Source: Methanoculleus sp. UBA303 (GTDB lineage Archaea > Halobacteriota > Methanomicrobia > Methanomicrobiales > Methanoculleaceae). Taken from it: DNA of 64,000 nucleotides. The stretch is from positions 72,191-136,190 of the forward strand of contig DANY01000028.1 of assembly GCA_002501655.1 (NCBI GenBank), read 5' to 3'. Numbering within the stretch: the stretch's first letter is position 1; each line of letters begins with the position of its first letter. The position numbers were made by a program, and so were the translations under genes. The notes beneath the pieces were generated by a model. That model saw nothing but the letters and a program-made list of their open reading frames with translations. It made no database searches and was not told the origin of the DNA. Shown here in pieces: positions 26,198-35,856 of this stretch.

Positions 26198-26992
26198 ATG
26201 GAGTTCAGGAGGAGGGTCATGCTGGCGGTCGGCGTGCTCGTGGTGATCACCGCCGTATCGTTCCTGATCGATACCGCCGTCTGGGAGGCCTACCTCCAGA
26301 ACAACGATCCCGCCGCCCCTCTCCTGCATACGGCGACCGTCGATCGGGAGGATCTCCGCCACGGCCCCCAGTCCTGGCGTCCCTACGCCACACCGCTTGC
26401 CATCGGCCCGGGCGACATCCCCTCCGGGGGCTGGTACCTCGCCTTCGTGGAACTGGGAGCGGTGCCCGTCGCCGGGAACCCGGCCCTCTCCCGGACCGGA
26501 TCGGTCCGGGTCGACTACCGGTTCACGGATCTTGCCGGAACGGCATCGTTCAGCGTCTACGGGCTCCGTGTCGGCGACGGCAGGACGTGGACGAACCGGC
26601 AATCCGGCTACGGAACCTCAGGATACTACGTCTCCGGGACCGCCGCGCCCGGCGAACCGCCGCGATGGGCTTCCCCTCTCCAGGAGGGCGACCGGTATAC
26701 CATCGAGATGGCAGGTTCCCCCCGCTCCGTGGACGACGACGTGGTCCGGGATACCCGCACGTTCTGGTTTGAGCGGGTCGGCTCAGGCCTGGACGCTCTT
26801 CATATAACCGCCGACCAGGCAGCCCGGGCCGGGCAGGTGACCGAGACCGCCGACCTCGAAGGGTCGTTCTACATCACCCATACCGGTGGAAACGTGATCG
26901 GCGACCTCCTCCTCATGGTCGCCGTGGACCGGCCGCAGCCGGAGGGCTTCGAACTCCTGCTCGAATCGACGTTCGTGGAGGATCGCAGATGA
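26198..26992 (+). CDS. Membrane-anchored, circularly permuted NALHIT/YGPQ protein (copy 1)
   Basis: 264 residues: one N-terminal membrane helix (about 7-24), then the two halves of the recurrent surface domain in reverse order. Half B comes first: HGPQSW at 55-60, WYLAFVELG at 79-87, VRVDY at 103-107, WTN at 131-133 and SGYYVSG at 141-147. Half A follows: GLDALHIT at 197-204, GQVTE at 212-216, GSFYITHTGG at 222-231 and LLLMVAVD at 237-244. In all secreted copies half A precedes half B. The ATG lies 2 bases after the IDDTD stop, and its stop overlaps the ECF S-component start by 4 bases, so it probably works with the transporter at the outer face. Function inferred from context only. Confidence 0.82.
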   Translation: MEFRRRVMLAVGVLVVITAVSFLIDTAVWEAYLQNNDPAAPLLHTATVDREDLRHGPQSWRPYATPLAIGPGDIPSGGWYLAFVELGAVPVAGNPALSRTGSVRVDYRFTDLAGTASFSVYGLRVGDGRTWTNRQSGYGTSGYYVSGTAAPGEPPRWASPLQEGDRYTIEMAGSPRSVDDDVVRDTRTFWFERVGSGLDALHITADQAARAGQVTETADLEGSFYITHTGGNVIGDLLLMVAVDRPQPEGFELLLESTFVEDRR

Positions 26993-27543
26993 AACGTTCC
27001 TCATACTTCAGCCTGTACGAGATCGCCCTGCTCTCGCTCTTCGGAGCCCTCGTCTTCGTCGCACGAATGGCGATCAAGATCCCGCTCCACATCCCGGGGA
27101 ACTCCGGGGTCCTCTGGGTCCTGCCGCTCATCGTCGGCACCGCTCTTGTGCGCAAACCGGGTGCCGGCACATATATCGGTATCGTGTCCGGTCTCCTTGC
27201 GTCATTCTTCGGCCTGGAGGCGCTTCACGTCTTCGACATCTTCAAGTACACAGCAATGGGAATCACCGTCGACCTCGTCTCGATGGCGTTCGGCTACCGC
27301 CTTGACCACCCGGCGGTCGGATTCATTGCCGGCGCCGCCGGAAACCTGGTCAAGATGGTGGTGAACTATGCCGTGCACCTGCTCCTCGGTGTCCAGGGCA
27401 CCTTCATCCTCATCGGTATCGGGGTCTCGTCGGTCACGCACCTGGTCTTCGGGGGCATCGGGGGTATCCTTGCCGCTCTGATCATTGGGCGGCTCTGCAG
27501 GGCGGGTGTCGTGCACCAGGGCGATGTGCCGGATGACGGCTGA
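26989..27543 (+). CDS. ECF transporter S component, substrate unknown (copy 1)
   Basis: 184 residues with about six membrane helices. It starts with a short cytoplasmic piece and the EIALLSLFGALVFVARMAI helix. Other marks are KPGAGTYIGIVSGLLASFFG and AGAAGNLVKMVVNY, typical of small S components that bind a vitamin or metal-like substrate. It is followed directly by EcfA-EcfA' and EcfT, so this is a complete dedicated (group I type) ECF transporter. I cannot assign the substrate. ATGA overlap with the permuted-domain gene; its last codons overlap the ATPase start. Confidence 0.85.
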   Translation: MKRSSYFSLYEIALLSLFGALVFVARMAIKIPLHIPGNSGVLWVLPLIVGTALVRKPGAGTYIGIVSGLLASFFGLEALHVFDIFKYTAMGITVDLVSMAFGYRLDHPAVGFIAGAAGNLVKMVVNYAVHLLLGVQGTFILIGIGVSSVTHLVFGGIGGILAALIIGRLCRAGVVHQGDVPDDG

Positions 27544-28975
27544 CGCGGCGATCGAGTTCCGGTCGGTCTCGTTCCGGCACCCGGCTTCCCGGTCGGCACG
27601 GCCACGGAAGGTGCTTGCCGGGATCGACTGTGTCATCCGGGAGGGCGAACGCGTGCTGCTGACCGGCCCGAGCGGCTCCGGGAAGACGACGTTCCTTTTG
27701 TGCTGCAACGGCCTGATCCCGCATGCCCGACCGGGAACCTTTGAGGGCGACGTCCTTGTCCGGGGGCAAAACACCCGTGACTGCACGGTCAGCGACCTTG
27801 CCACCACGGTCGGCATGGTCTTCCAGGACCCGGACCACCAGATCTTCTCGACCGATGTGGTGGGCGAGATCGCGTTTGGTCCCGAACAGCTTGGCTGGCC
27901 CTCATCGCGGATTGACCGGGCGGTCACCGGGATACTGCACCAGTTCCGGCTTGATCACCTCGCGGACCGGCAGACAACCGAACTCTCCTGGGGGGAGCGC
28001 CAGCGGCTGGCGATTGCCTCCATAGTCGTCGTGCACCCTGCTATCCTCATCCTTGACGAACCCCTCTCCGGGCTTGATGCCGCGAGTGCGGCCGGGCTCC
28101 TCGACCTCCTCGATACGCTGAACCGTGAGTCCGGCATGACGATCGTCCTCTCCGAGCACCGGGCGGAGCTGGTCGCCCCGTGGGCTTCCCGCCGTATATC
28201 TCTTGTCGGCGGAACGTTGGTCGAGCCTCCTGCACCGTGTGCTCCCCCGCAGAGCACCCCTCCCCGCCGGGCGGCAAAAGCCGCATTCCCGGGCATCGTC
28301 ACCCTGCAGGACGTCACGTTCCGCCACCCGGGCAGAGAGACCCCGGCGCTGGACGGCGTCTCACTCACCATCTACCCGGGCGAGACGACGGTGCTCGCCG
28401 GCCCGAACGGCTCCGGGAAGAGCACGTTACTGAAACACTTAAACGGCCTTCTCCGGCCGGAATCCGGCCGGATCGCTGTGGATGGAAAAGACACCCGGGA
28501 TGGCACAGTCGCGGAGATCGCCCGCACCGTTGGCCTGGTCTGCCAGCATGCCGACTACCAGCTCTTCGGGGAGACCATCGCCGAAGAACTTGCCTTCGCC
28601 CCCGCGAACCTCGGCGTTCCACCGGGCGTGATCGCGGAGAGGATCGCGTCCGTGCGCGAGCGCCTCGGTATCGGGCACCTGGGGATCGAGGTCTCCCCGC
28701 TTGCCCTCTCGGTCGGAGAGAAGCAGCGGGTGAGCATCGCGTCGGTCCTGACGATGGATACATCTGTCCTCGCGCTCGACGAGCCGACGCTCGGTCTGGA
28801 CCCCGGGGCCAAACAGAGGCTGGCCGGGGTCATCACAACACTCTGTACCCAGGGAAAGGCAGTCGTCGTCGCGACCCACGACGCTGAGTTCTCCAGCATG
28901 GTCGCGGACCGGCTCGTCAGGATCGAGCGGGGCCGCATCGTGGGCGACCGCAGGGTGCCGGAGGAGGGGGCATGA
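27533..28975 (+). CDS. Fused ECF ATPase EcfA-EcfA' (copy 1)
   Basis: 480 residues with two ABC domains. First: Walker A GPSGSGKTT near 42-50, Q-loop VFQDPDHQ, signature LSWGE, Walker B ILILDEP. Second: Walker A GPNGSGKST near 289, signature LSVGE, Walker B VLALDEP with GLD. Both signature motifs deviate from LSGGQ but keep the Glu. The ATG at 27533 was chosen over an in-frame ATG 48 bases earlier because it overlaps the S-component stop slightly and starts at the usual TADAAIEFRSVSF strand. It powers the ECF transporter through EcfT. Confidence 0.93.
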   Translation: MTADAAIEFRSVSFRHPASRSARPRKVLAGIDCVIREGERVLLTGPSGSGKTTFLLCCNGLIPHARPGTFEGDVLVRGQNTRDCTVSDLATTVGMVFQDPDHQIFSTDVVGEIAFGPEQLGWPSSRIDRAVTGILHQFRLDHLADRQTTELSWGERQRLAIASIVVVHPAILILDEPLSGLDAASAAGLLDLLDTLNRESGMTIVLSEHRAELVAPWASRRISLVGGTLVEPPAPCAPPQSTPPRRAAKAAFPGIVTLQDVTFRHPGRETPALDGVSLTIYPGETTVLAGPNGSGKSTLLKHLNGLLRPESGRIAVDGKDTRDGTVAEIARTVGLVCQHADYQLFGETIAEELAFAPANLGVPPGVIAERIASVRERLGIGHLGIEVSPLALSVGEKQRVSIASVLTMDTSVLALDEPTLGLDPGAKQRLAGVITTLCTQGKAVVVATHDAEFSSMVADRLVRIERGRIVGDRRVPEEGA

Positions 28976-29787
28976 TGGCCGGGGACGGGCGGTCCCATCG
29001 CCGTCGTGCCCACCGGGCGGTGGGCTACATCTCCCGGGATTCGTTTCTCCACCAGTTGGACCCGAGGACAAAACTCCTCACCCTGATCGCGATCAGCATA
29101 GCCGCATTCGCCACGACATCGCCGGTCCGCACCGCGCTCCTCTTTGCCTTCGTTGTCGGCCTTGCAGCTGCCGCCGGCCTCGGGAGGCCGTTCTCCCGGT
29201 CGCTTCTCCTCCTCCTGCCGCTCCTTATCTTCATCCTCGTCATCGACGGCCTCTTTCCGAGAGAGGCCTGGGGTCCTGTTTACTTCTCAGCGCAGATCGG
29301 TCCGTTCACCCCGGAGGTAACCCTCGGAGGGTTGCTCTTTGCTGCAGCGATGGGGATCAGGGTAATTGTTATCGGCGGTATATCGTTCCTCTTCGTTATG
29401 ACCACTTCCTACACCGATCTCGTCGCCAGCCTCCGCACCAGTCGGTTGCCTCCGACCATCGCTTTCTCTTTAGGGTATGCGTTGAAGTCGATGACAGCGC
29501 TCACCGAGGATCTCAGGAACATCATGGATGCCCAGCGTTCCCGGGCGCTTGAGTTCGACCGGGGAACGCTCATTAAAAACAGGAGAAAACTCATGGCGCT
29601 CGGCATCCCCATGACGGTATCAGTCCTCAACCGGGCCCGGTACGTGACCGAAGCGATGCAGAGCAGGGGGTTCGCCTCGACCCCGAGGCCCACCTGCTAT
29701 CGCCCCCCCCGTCCCGGGAAGCGCGACGTTCTGCTGCTCATTGTGCTTTGCGCCTTCTGTCTCTGGACGGCGACGATTCCCGTGTAG
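28972..29787 (+). CDS. ECF transporter scaffold protein EcfT (copy 1)
   Basis: 271 residues. It begins with a cytoplasmic region containing RDSFLHQLDPRTKLL, the typical EcfT start, followed by about five to six membrane helices. The two coupling-helix signatures are present: QRSRALEFD near residue 186 and AMQSRGF near residue 226, corresponding to the x-R-A/G motifs that contact the ATPases. The ATG overlaps the ATPase stop by 4 bases. It is the last gene of the run; nothing downstream is in phase. Confidence 0.92.
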   Translation: MMAGDGRSHRRRAHRAVGYISRDSFLHQLDPRTKLLTLIAISIAAFATTSPVRTALLFAFVVGLAAAAGLGRPFSRSLLLLLPLLIFILVIDGLFPREAWGPVYFSAQIGPFTPEVTLGGLLFAAAMGIRVIVIGGISFLFVMTTSYTDLVASLRTSRLPPTIAFSLGYALKSMTALTEDLRNIMDAQRSRALEFDRGTLIKNRRKLMALGIPMTVSVLNRARYVTEAMQSRGFASTPRPTCYRPPRPGKRDVLLLIVLCAFCLWTATIPV

Positions 29788-30660
29788 GGCAACCTCTGTT
29801 CTCTGGCTGAGCCGGTCGCTCATGAGTATCGTCAGGAAATTGACTGTCGATGTCCGTCATCTCGACCAAGAGGGTCCGGATGGAGGGAGAGCATCGATCT
29901 CCGGCACCTCATGCGGGGTGAAAAGGGCGTATTAGGTCCTCTCACGAAGGGTAAGGACCGCGGATGCCAAAACCGCCTGGGTCTTGTCGGCCTGCGACTT
30001 CGTCGCATATTGCCATGGGGGAGGGGCGTGAGGGATAATCCCGCCTCCCTGTAAGCTCCCATCTCAAGTCGTAGCGATATGCGACGTTCCGGAGGGCGGG
30101 AGTTCGAGCACCGGAGGTGCGCAGGGGTTCTCCCCGCCCCGGGTAAGCCGTACCCGGACGTGCCCCTGGATGCGCCCTTCTGATGATCGCGAAATCCGGT
30201 CGATATCTCTTTCCTTTAATGTGCGGGTTATTGAGAATCGATGCACGAGGCGATACCCGCGGGAAGCCGTATTCACCGTTCTGACCTCCCCGAACTTGCG
30301 TAAGAGTGCTCCGATCCGTGTGGATCTTCAATCGCCGGATACTTGCGGTATGACCTCATGCATGCCGGAACCATCGTCATTCTACCTCCGTTAGCGGGAT
30401 TAGGTCCTGATCTGACTTTCCGCAGTAAGAGTTCTGGATCGGCATTTTTCTCACAACCTTTGTGAGATCAGTCACCAATGTGAAGGGAGTACAACTCTTA
30501 CACCGTCAATTGAGTGCAAAATTACACCATCAGTGTCATTAACTCGGCTTCGTTAGTTATTTCAGGAGTTGATCGTCTTACTGCGGAAGGTGGCTGATTA
30601 TAGTGATTTAAGAAATGCTCGTTGAAACTGTTTACCCTGACCTGGCCGCAAAAAAGGAGT
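29788..30660. other. Gene-poor region with a decayed surface-protein tail
   Basis: No intact gene is seen between ecfT and the 1731-aa surface gene. The left-centre part carries a remnant described separately (29932-30340). The right part (30400-30640) is A/T-richer and unassigned. A minus-strand T-run at 30650-30655, just after the stop of the 1731-aa gene, is a possible U-rich terminator. Confidence 0.5.
29932..30340 (-). pseudogene. Remnant of a surface-protein C-terminus
   Basis: The minus strand reads QAVLASAVLTLRERT and then stop at 29932. This lines up with WAAVLAFGVLLLVRRT and stop of the 2361-aa protein. The DNA around it (GGTCCTC...CGAATGCCA-like spacing) also follows the tails at 6179 and 14751, and a weakened CCGG...CGGG hairpin sits past the stop as in those genes. 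Further upstream, frames are broken; one stretch, NVAYRYDLRWEL, resembles the PGF-pre-PGF-like piece VTLFRYADGAWQAV. The helix is damaged by charged residues, so it cannot anchor. The upstream boundary is uncertain. Confidence 0.45.
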
Positions 30661-33600
30661 TTATTTCCTCTTCAGGAAGAAGAGGACCACGAAGGCTATG
30701 AGGGGGAGCGTCAGGGGAAGAGGCGACTGTTGTGTCGTCGGGGCAGTTGTCGGGACGGTCGTCTCCGCGACTATCGTCGCCGTCGCGACAGGGGCGACCG
30801 CCTCCCCACCCTGCTGGCCTGAAGAAGCGGTCGTATCGGCGGCGATCGCAAAATACGAGAAGCCTTGGGCATGGGCCGAATAGAGTGCCCGGTCGTTCTC
30901 CTCCCTCATGAACTTCGTCGGGAGCGGCTCCCACCCGTCATCCCCATACCTGAGGAGGATGATGCCGGCGGTGGAGAGGCCGTGGTCCCCGAGCCAAGAG
31001 GAGGGGACCGCAAACTCGAGGGTCACGGTATCGATCGCAGACGGGTCTGCTCGATACAGGGTGGTCTCGATAACCTCAAAGGTCGTCTGTTTGGGGGCTT
31101 CCATGTCTTTCGGCAGGGACGCCTTCTTCACCGTCACCAGCAGGTCGGAGATCCGATCTTTCGCGCCGACCGCGATCCTGTTGACTGCCGTCTTCGCCAC
31201 CACAAAGGACCTCGTCTCCCCGGCAGGGACGGAACCGGAGATTGCGGCGACGTCGGAACCGGAGCCGCCGCCGCTGGAGGAAGACGATGCAGACGGTGCT
31301 GCCACCTTTGTAACCGCAACAAGTCCAAAGTCACAGAGACCTTCTGGTGAATTGGCAAGGAACCCATATCCGTACTGTTCATTGAAATCAGCACAGACAA
31401 TCTCAAGGACCTCACACCTACCTTTGTCGTCAAGACGCAGGATTCTGACCCATTCGGGGCCTCCGACTGCATCGACCCAGGCCTTGCTCACATTCATGAC
31501 GATCGTGGCATCGACGATATCTACACCATCCTCAAGTCCTTCCTTCTCGACATGGAGAACAGAAGCGATGCCCTGGACCATCAATCCCCGGTCGCGGAGA
31601 GCCGCATGGAATGCCGACTCGACCCCTGCAAAGGGGCTGATACTCAGAGTGGGGACGATTACGGCATCATCAGGAAGAACGGTGAGGTTTACCATCATCG
31701 ACCCGCTGAGCCGACCTGCGCTATCTGACTCGAGGACGAGCTGCCGTGGGGTCAGTGAAAAGCCGGTGACGTTCCAGGTAGTCTGGTCTCCTTCCCCGGG
31801 CGCATTGCCGTCGGTCCGGATTACCAGGTCATAGGCGCTCCTGGAGATAGTGATCATACTTCCGTCTTCGGAGACGGTGCTGTTCACAAGGGAAGTGTCG
31901 ATAGCGATCTTCTTCCCGCCTTCATCGGCGAAGAACGTGCATCCCGGCACCTTCAGCGAGACCCTTCCGGACATTGTGCCGTCCTCGGGCTGTGAAAGAC
32001 GATAGTTCTCCTTCGGCTTTATCAGCGGGCTGTATTGGTCGTTCGCGCCGTCGATCTGATATACGGCATCCCCGATCCCATCGCCTTCCCTATCGATGCC
32101 GGTGTAGTTGTCCCAATAGTTGCCGAGCCGGGCGGTGTAGGTGTTCCCCTCATAGGTGTAGGTGATCGGGTCGGGGGACAGCCAGATGTGCTTGCCCTCA
32201 TCAGAGGTCGGGGTGGGGACGTTTACAAAATCATTTAGATAGAAGACATTGACATTCGTCAAGGACCTACTCATATAGATCGCGCGATATGTCGGATTCG
32301 AAAAGACGTTCTCGGTAAATACGTTGTTACTACTGCTGCCGATCAGACCCACCGCTCTGCTGGTCGCATCGATCACGTTGCCGGTAAGGAGATTGTCGCC
32401 GGCGTTCGAGAGATAGAACCCATAGAGGCTGACATCCTCGATAGTATTGTTTGTAAACAGGTTCCCTGCACCCTCGACCCTGATCCCTGTGGTCGAGAAG
32501 TTGTAGAGGGTGTTCTCGGTAACAACGTTGTCGGTACACTTGCTCCCGATGCTGACACCGGTATCTCCGTCCGAGAACGTGTTCCCGCCCACGGTGATGC
32601 AAGTGCATCCGTTCTGGATATAGGCACCGTGGTTGTTGTCGGCGCCTTCGTTGCCTGCGATGGTACAGTCGGAGGTTCTCTCACAGCGAACTGCAAAGGC
32701 GTTCCCGGAAAAGGCGTTATCGCGGACGGTGCAGCCAGAACAACCGTCAAAGAAGAGACCATTCCAGTTATCGCGGATGATATTCCCGGAGAACGTGACC
32801 CCTTCAACGTCTTTCACCAGGACCGCAAGGCCACTGTAGGACTCCGAACTGCCGGTGATGGTGAGACCGGAGATGGTGACATCATTTGCGGTGATCAGAA
32901 GAGCCTTTGCAGTGGTATCAGGCGCATTGAGAATGGCCCCTTCAGGGCCGTGCTCAGACCGGATCGTCAGGACCTTGTCGACGGTCACACTCTCGGTGTA
33001 GGTCCCGTTTCGCACGACGATGGTATCATAATCGTACACCCCGTCCACTGCCGCCTGGATGGCGGTGAAGTCGCCGTTCCCTGAGGGATCGACATACCAG
33101 ACCGCCGGTTCGTGGGAGGCCGGTCTGACGCGGACGGTCGCCGTAGCGTTCGCGCCTTTGTCTGACCCCGTGACGATCGTCGTCCCCTCCTTCAGAGCGG
33201 TGAAGGTGCCGTTCTCATCCACCGTACCGACGGTTTCGTTGCTGCACGTCCAGGTGTAGGCAGAGGTCGGCAGTTCATTGCCGTACTGGTCGAGGGTTGC
33301 GGCGCTGAACATACCGGTCTGGCCTTCCTTCAGCGCGAGCGACGATGGGGCGATCGTGACCGCTGCCGGCCTGGGGAGGTCGAGCTGGATCTTCTTCACG
33401 ACAGCGTACTGGGCGTATCCGTCCTGGACGACGAGCGGCCAATACGTGCCGGGGCGGATCTCCTTTCCGTCGAGTTTGTTTGCAACGACCGGAACGGAGT
33501 CTCCGCAGAGTTTGTCGCTGGTAATGTCGACGGTGCGGTCCCGTCCTTTCTTCTCGTAGGTGACGGTGATCTTATAGTTCTTTGATGCGAGCGTCGTGTT

Positions 33601-35856
33601 CAGCGTGGTCGGGTCATCGTCGTCGACCAGGCCGACCAGCGCGGAGAGAGACATCCCTTCCCAGAGTTTTCCGGATAAGTCGATGCATGATGCCGGGCTT
33701 TCGGCCGAGATGGTGATGAACCCTGACCTGTTGATCGTCTCGGTACCGGCGCCGGCGAGCATGAGGGTCCAGTCGGGTGCTGTCTGGACAGTGACGTTCG
33801 CTGAGTCCGAAACTCCGCCAAACGCTGCTTTTACAGTGGTTTGACCTTCGGCCAGAGCCGTGAAGTGTCCGTTCCCGTCGAAAATCCCGACGGTCTCGTT
33901 GCTGCTCGTCCATTTGAGTCTGATACCGTCCATCTCTGCGCCGGAGGCATCTAAGGCGGTTGCGGCGAACTGCACGGTCTCACAGGGGTAGAGGGGCGAG
34001 AGTTCCCGGGGCTTGATCGTAATCGAAGCCGGTGGGCTCCCCGTCGCCACGCTGACAAGAGTTTCTGCAACGGCATCGCCGTTCTTCGCGGAGACTGTAG
34101 TCTCACCTTCGGCACGAGCTATAAAAAGCCCTGTGGCATCGATAGTGCCGACGGTCTCATTGCTGCTCGACCAGGCGATCGCAGCACCCGGGATCAATCT
34201 GCCGCCGGCATCGGAAGCGCTTGCACTGAACCGCAGGCCCCTCTCGATGACGACCGTCGGGAACTGTGGGGTGATTGCGATCGATGCCGCTTCTGGTGTA
34301 TCTTCGGTGACGATGACCTCGGCGGTGGCGGCTGTCTCCCCGCCTGCGACGGTGACGGTCGTCGTCCCCGCAGCCTTTGCGGTGAAGAGGCCCGTGTCGA
34401 CATCGACAACCCCGACAGCCTCGTTGCTGCTCGACCAGAGGAGCGACGCATCGGGCATCACTCGGTTGTTCTGATCGAAGGCTGTGGCGTTGAACTGCAG
34501 GGTTTCGCCGATCCCGAGGGCTACCTCGGCGGGGGTGAGCGTCAGGGCGGTCACAACCCGCGGGATGCCCTGCACCGTATACCCGCTGCTCCCCGCCCCG
34601 ACTACGGGGTTCGTCCATCCGGCGGAGTTCGCGCTGTGCGAGTAGCCGTAGACGTCGAATGCCGCGAAGGTCTCCAGGTTCTCAAAGGAGTAGTCGACCC
34701 TAGTTGCACCACGGTAGGTCATATCTGCTTTGCCCTTAATGTGTCCGACATTAAGGTCGATGAACATGAACTGGAAGATGTTCTCGGTATCGCTCATATC
34801 CTGTCCGTAGAAGAAAGGGTAATCCGCGGAAGGGGCCGGCCTCCAGATCTGTGGGCCGTAGATGAATTTATCTCTGGTGAAGGTCTCATCAAGTGCTCCT
34901 TCAACGAACTCAGCGTTCTCGATGGAGTCGGGCTCCCAGCGGTAGCCGCTTGACTTTATGTGAACAGCAAAGTCGTCCGGGATCGTCCCGTTCACCGCGA
35001 GCAGGAGGATAACTCCGTCATTGCTCCCCCTGCCTCCAGTGGTGGTAAGATAAATAGTCCCTGACTGGTCGGGTGAGTCCGTGACCTGACCATACGCTTC
35101 TTCGGGGTCGGTAGTGACGTGCATGGCTTTGAGGCCGGCGGATCCAATGAAGTACGTGCCGTTCCCGAAGTTGTCGAATCGTGCACCTTTGCTGTTCGCT
35201 ACCTGCACATGGACGTTCCGGTGGTTGGGGAGAATCCCTCCGATACTGTCGGCCATGACGTATCCGGTCTTCTCGATGTCGGATCCCGACGGAGCAGCGA
35301 AGTTCGCGGCCGGAGCCCCGGTGACGGGAACGATATCCGACTGCAACGTGCTGTTGCCGCCTGCTACGTTCGTCGCCGTCAGGTTCACCGTGTAGGTGTG
35401 GATCGGGTTCTGCTCGGTGCTGCCGATGACGCCGTCGCCCTCGAAGTCCCAAGCGGCCGGCGAGCCGGCGGATGTGTCGCTGAACTGTACGGAGAATGGA
35501 TCAATTCCGTTCGTCGGGGTCGCGATGAAGTTTGCTGCCGGGGCGTCCGCAGTTGGCGTGGGTAATCCGGAACTCACACCCATGTCTGCACTGAGGGGTT
35601 CCGCGGCATCATTGCCGCCGCAGTCGGGGGCTGTAGCTGTCGATTGCCCGACCTTGCCGGAGATATTCGTAGAGGCTGTGCTGTTCTCACCTATCGGCAC
35701 AGCCATGGCTGTGCCGATGATCATCAACATGACGAACAGAATGGGCATAGCACGTACAAACCGCGCCTTCCCCCTGTTGTTTTTATGGGATCTTACTTTC
35801 ATCCGCATCTCTCTGATTTTGTCTGGAGCAGAAGGTTGCGCCGATATTTCATCCAA
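30661..35856 (-). CDS. Giant multidomain surface protein (1731 aa)
   Basis: Order: a basic N-terminus and signal helix (about 33-53), a PKD domain (about 105-180), one NALHIT/YGPQ domain (about 200-432; GLKAMHVT, TTTGGRG, IYGPQIWRP, FMFIDLN), three Big2-type Ig domains (435-690), a sulfite-oxidase-like lobe (about 694-825; LWEGMSLSALVGLVDD), Big2, a NosD-type right-handed beta-helix (about 925-1290), a beta domain, a PGF-pre-PGF-like domain (about 1540-1670), and a Thr-rich linker. It ends in a hydrophobic helix preceded by SPLPL and followed by KRK. It is related throughout to the 1887-aa protein but more diverged. A secreted, anchored surface protein; possible adhesion or ligand capture is inference. 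Confidence 0.92.
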   Translation of the reverse strand: MDEISAQPSAPDKIREMRMKVRSHKNNRGKARFVRAMPILFVMLMIIGTAMAVPIGENSTASTNISGKVGQSTATAPDCGGNDAAEPLSADMGVSSGLPTPTADAPAANFIATPTNGIDPFSVQFSDTSAGSPAAWDFEGDGVIGSTEQNPIHTYTVNLTATNVAGGNSTLQSDIVPVTGAPAANFAAPSGSDIEKTGYVMADSIGGILPNHRNVHVQVANSKGARFDNFGNGTYFIGSAGLKAMHVTTDPEEAYGQVTDSPDQSGTIYLTTTGGRGSNDGVILLLAVNGTIPDDFAVHIKSSGYRWEPDSIENAEFVEGALDETFTRDKFIYGPQIWRPAPSADYPFFYGQDMSDTENIFQFMFIDLNVGHIKGKADMTYRGATRVDYSFENLETFAAFDVYGYSHSANSAGWTNPVVGAGSSGYTVQGIPRVVTALTLTPAEVALGIGETLQFNATAFDQNNRVMPDASLLWSSSNEAVGVVDVDTGLFTAKAAGTTTVTVAGGETAATAEVIVTEDTPEAASIAITPQFPTVVIERGLRFSASASDAGGRLIPGAAIAWSSSNETVGTIDATGLFIARAEGETTVSAKNGDAVAETLVSVATGSPPASITIKPRELSPLYPCETVQFAATALDASGAEMDGIRLKWTSSNETVGIFDGNGHFTALAEGQTTVKAAFGGVSDSANVTVQTAPDWTLMLAGAGTETINRSGFITISAESPASCIDLSGKLWEGMSLSALVGLVDDDDPTTLNTTLASKNYKITVTYEKKGRDRTVDITSDKLCGDSVPVVANKLDGKEIRPGTYWPLVVQDGYAQYAVVKKIQLDLPRPAAVTIAPSSLALKEGQTGMFSAATLDQYGNELPTSAYTWTCSNETVGTVDENGTFTALKEGTTIVTGSDKGANATATVRVRPASHEPAVWYVDPSGNGDFTAIQAAVDGVYDYDTIVVRNGTYTESVTVDKVLTIRSEHGPEGAILNAPDTTAKALLITANDVTISGLTITGSSESYSGLAVLVKDVEGVTFSGNIIRDNWNGLFFDGCSGCTVRDNAFSGNAFAVRCERTSDCTIAGNEGADNNHGAYIQNGCTCITVGGNTFSDGDTGVSIGSKCTDNVVTENTLYNFSTTGIRVEGAGNLFTNNTIEDVSLYGFYLSNAGDNLLTGNVIDATSRAVGLIGSSSNNVFTENVFSNPTYRAIYMSRSLTNVNVFYLNDFVNVPTPTSDEGKHIWLSPDPITYTYEGNTYTARLGNYWDNYTGIDREGDGIGDAVYQIDGANDQYSPLIKPKENYRLSQPEDGTMSGRVSLKVPGCTFFADEGGKKIAIDTSLVNSTVSEDGSMITISRSAYDLVIRTDGNAPGEGDQTTWNVTGFSLTPRQLVLESDSAGRLSGSMMVNLTVLPDDAVIVPTLSISPFAGVESAFHAALRDRGLMVQGIASVLHVEKEGLEDGVDIVDATIVMNVSKAWVDAVGGPEWVRILRLDDKGRCEVLEIVCADFNEQYGYGFLANSPEGLCDFGLVAVTKVAAPSASSSSSGGGSGSDVAAISGSVPAGETRSFVVAKTAVNRIAVGAKDRISDLLVTVKKASLPKDMEAPKQTTFEVIETTLYRADPSAIDTVTLEFAVPSSWLGDHGLSTAGIILLRYGDDGWEPLPTKFMREENDRALYSAHAQGFSYFAIAADTTASSGQQGGEAVAPVATATIVAETTVPTTAPTTQQSPLPLTLPLIAFVVLFFLKRK

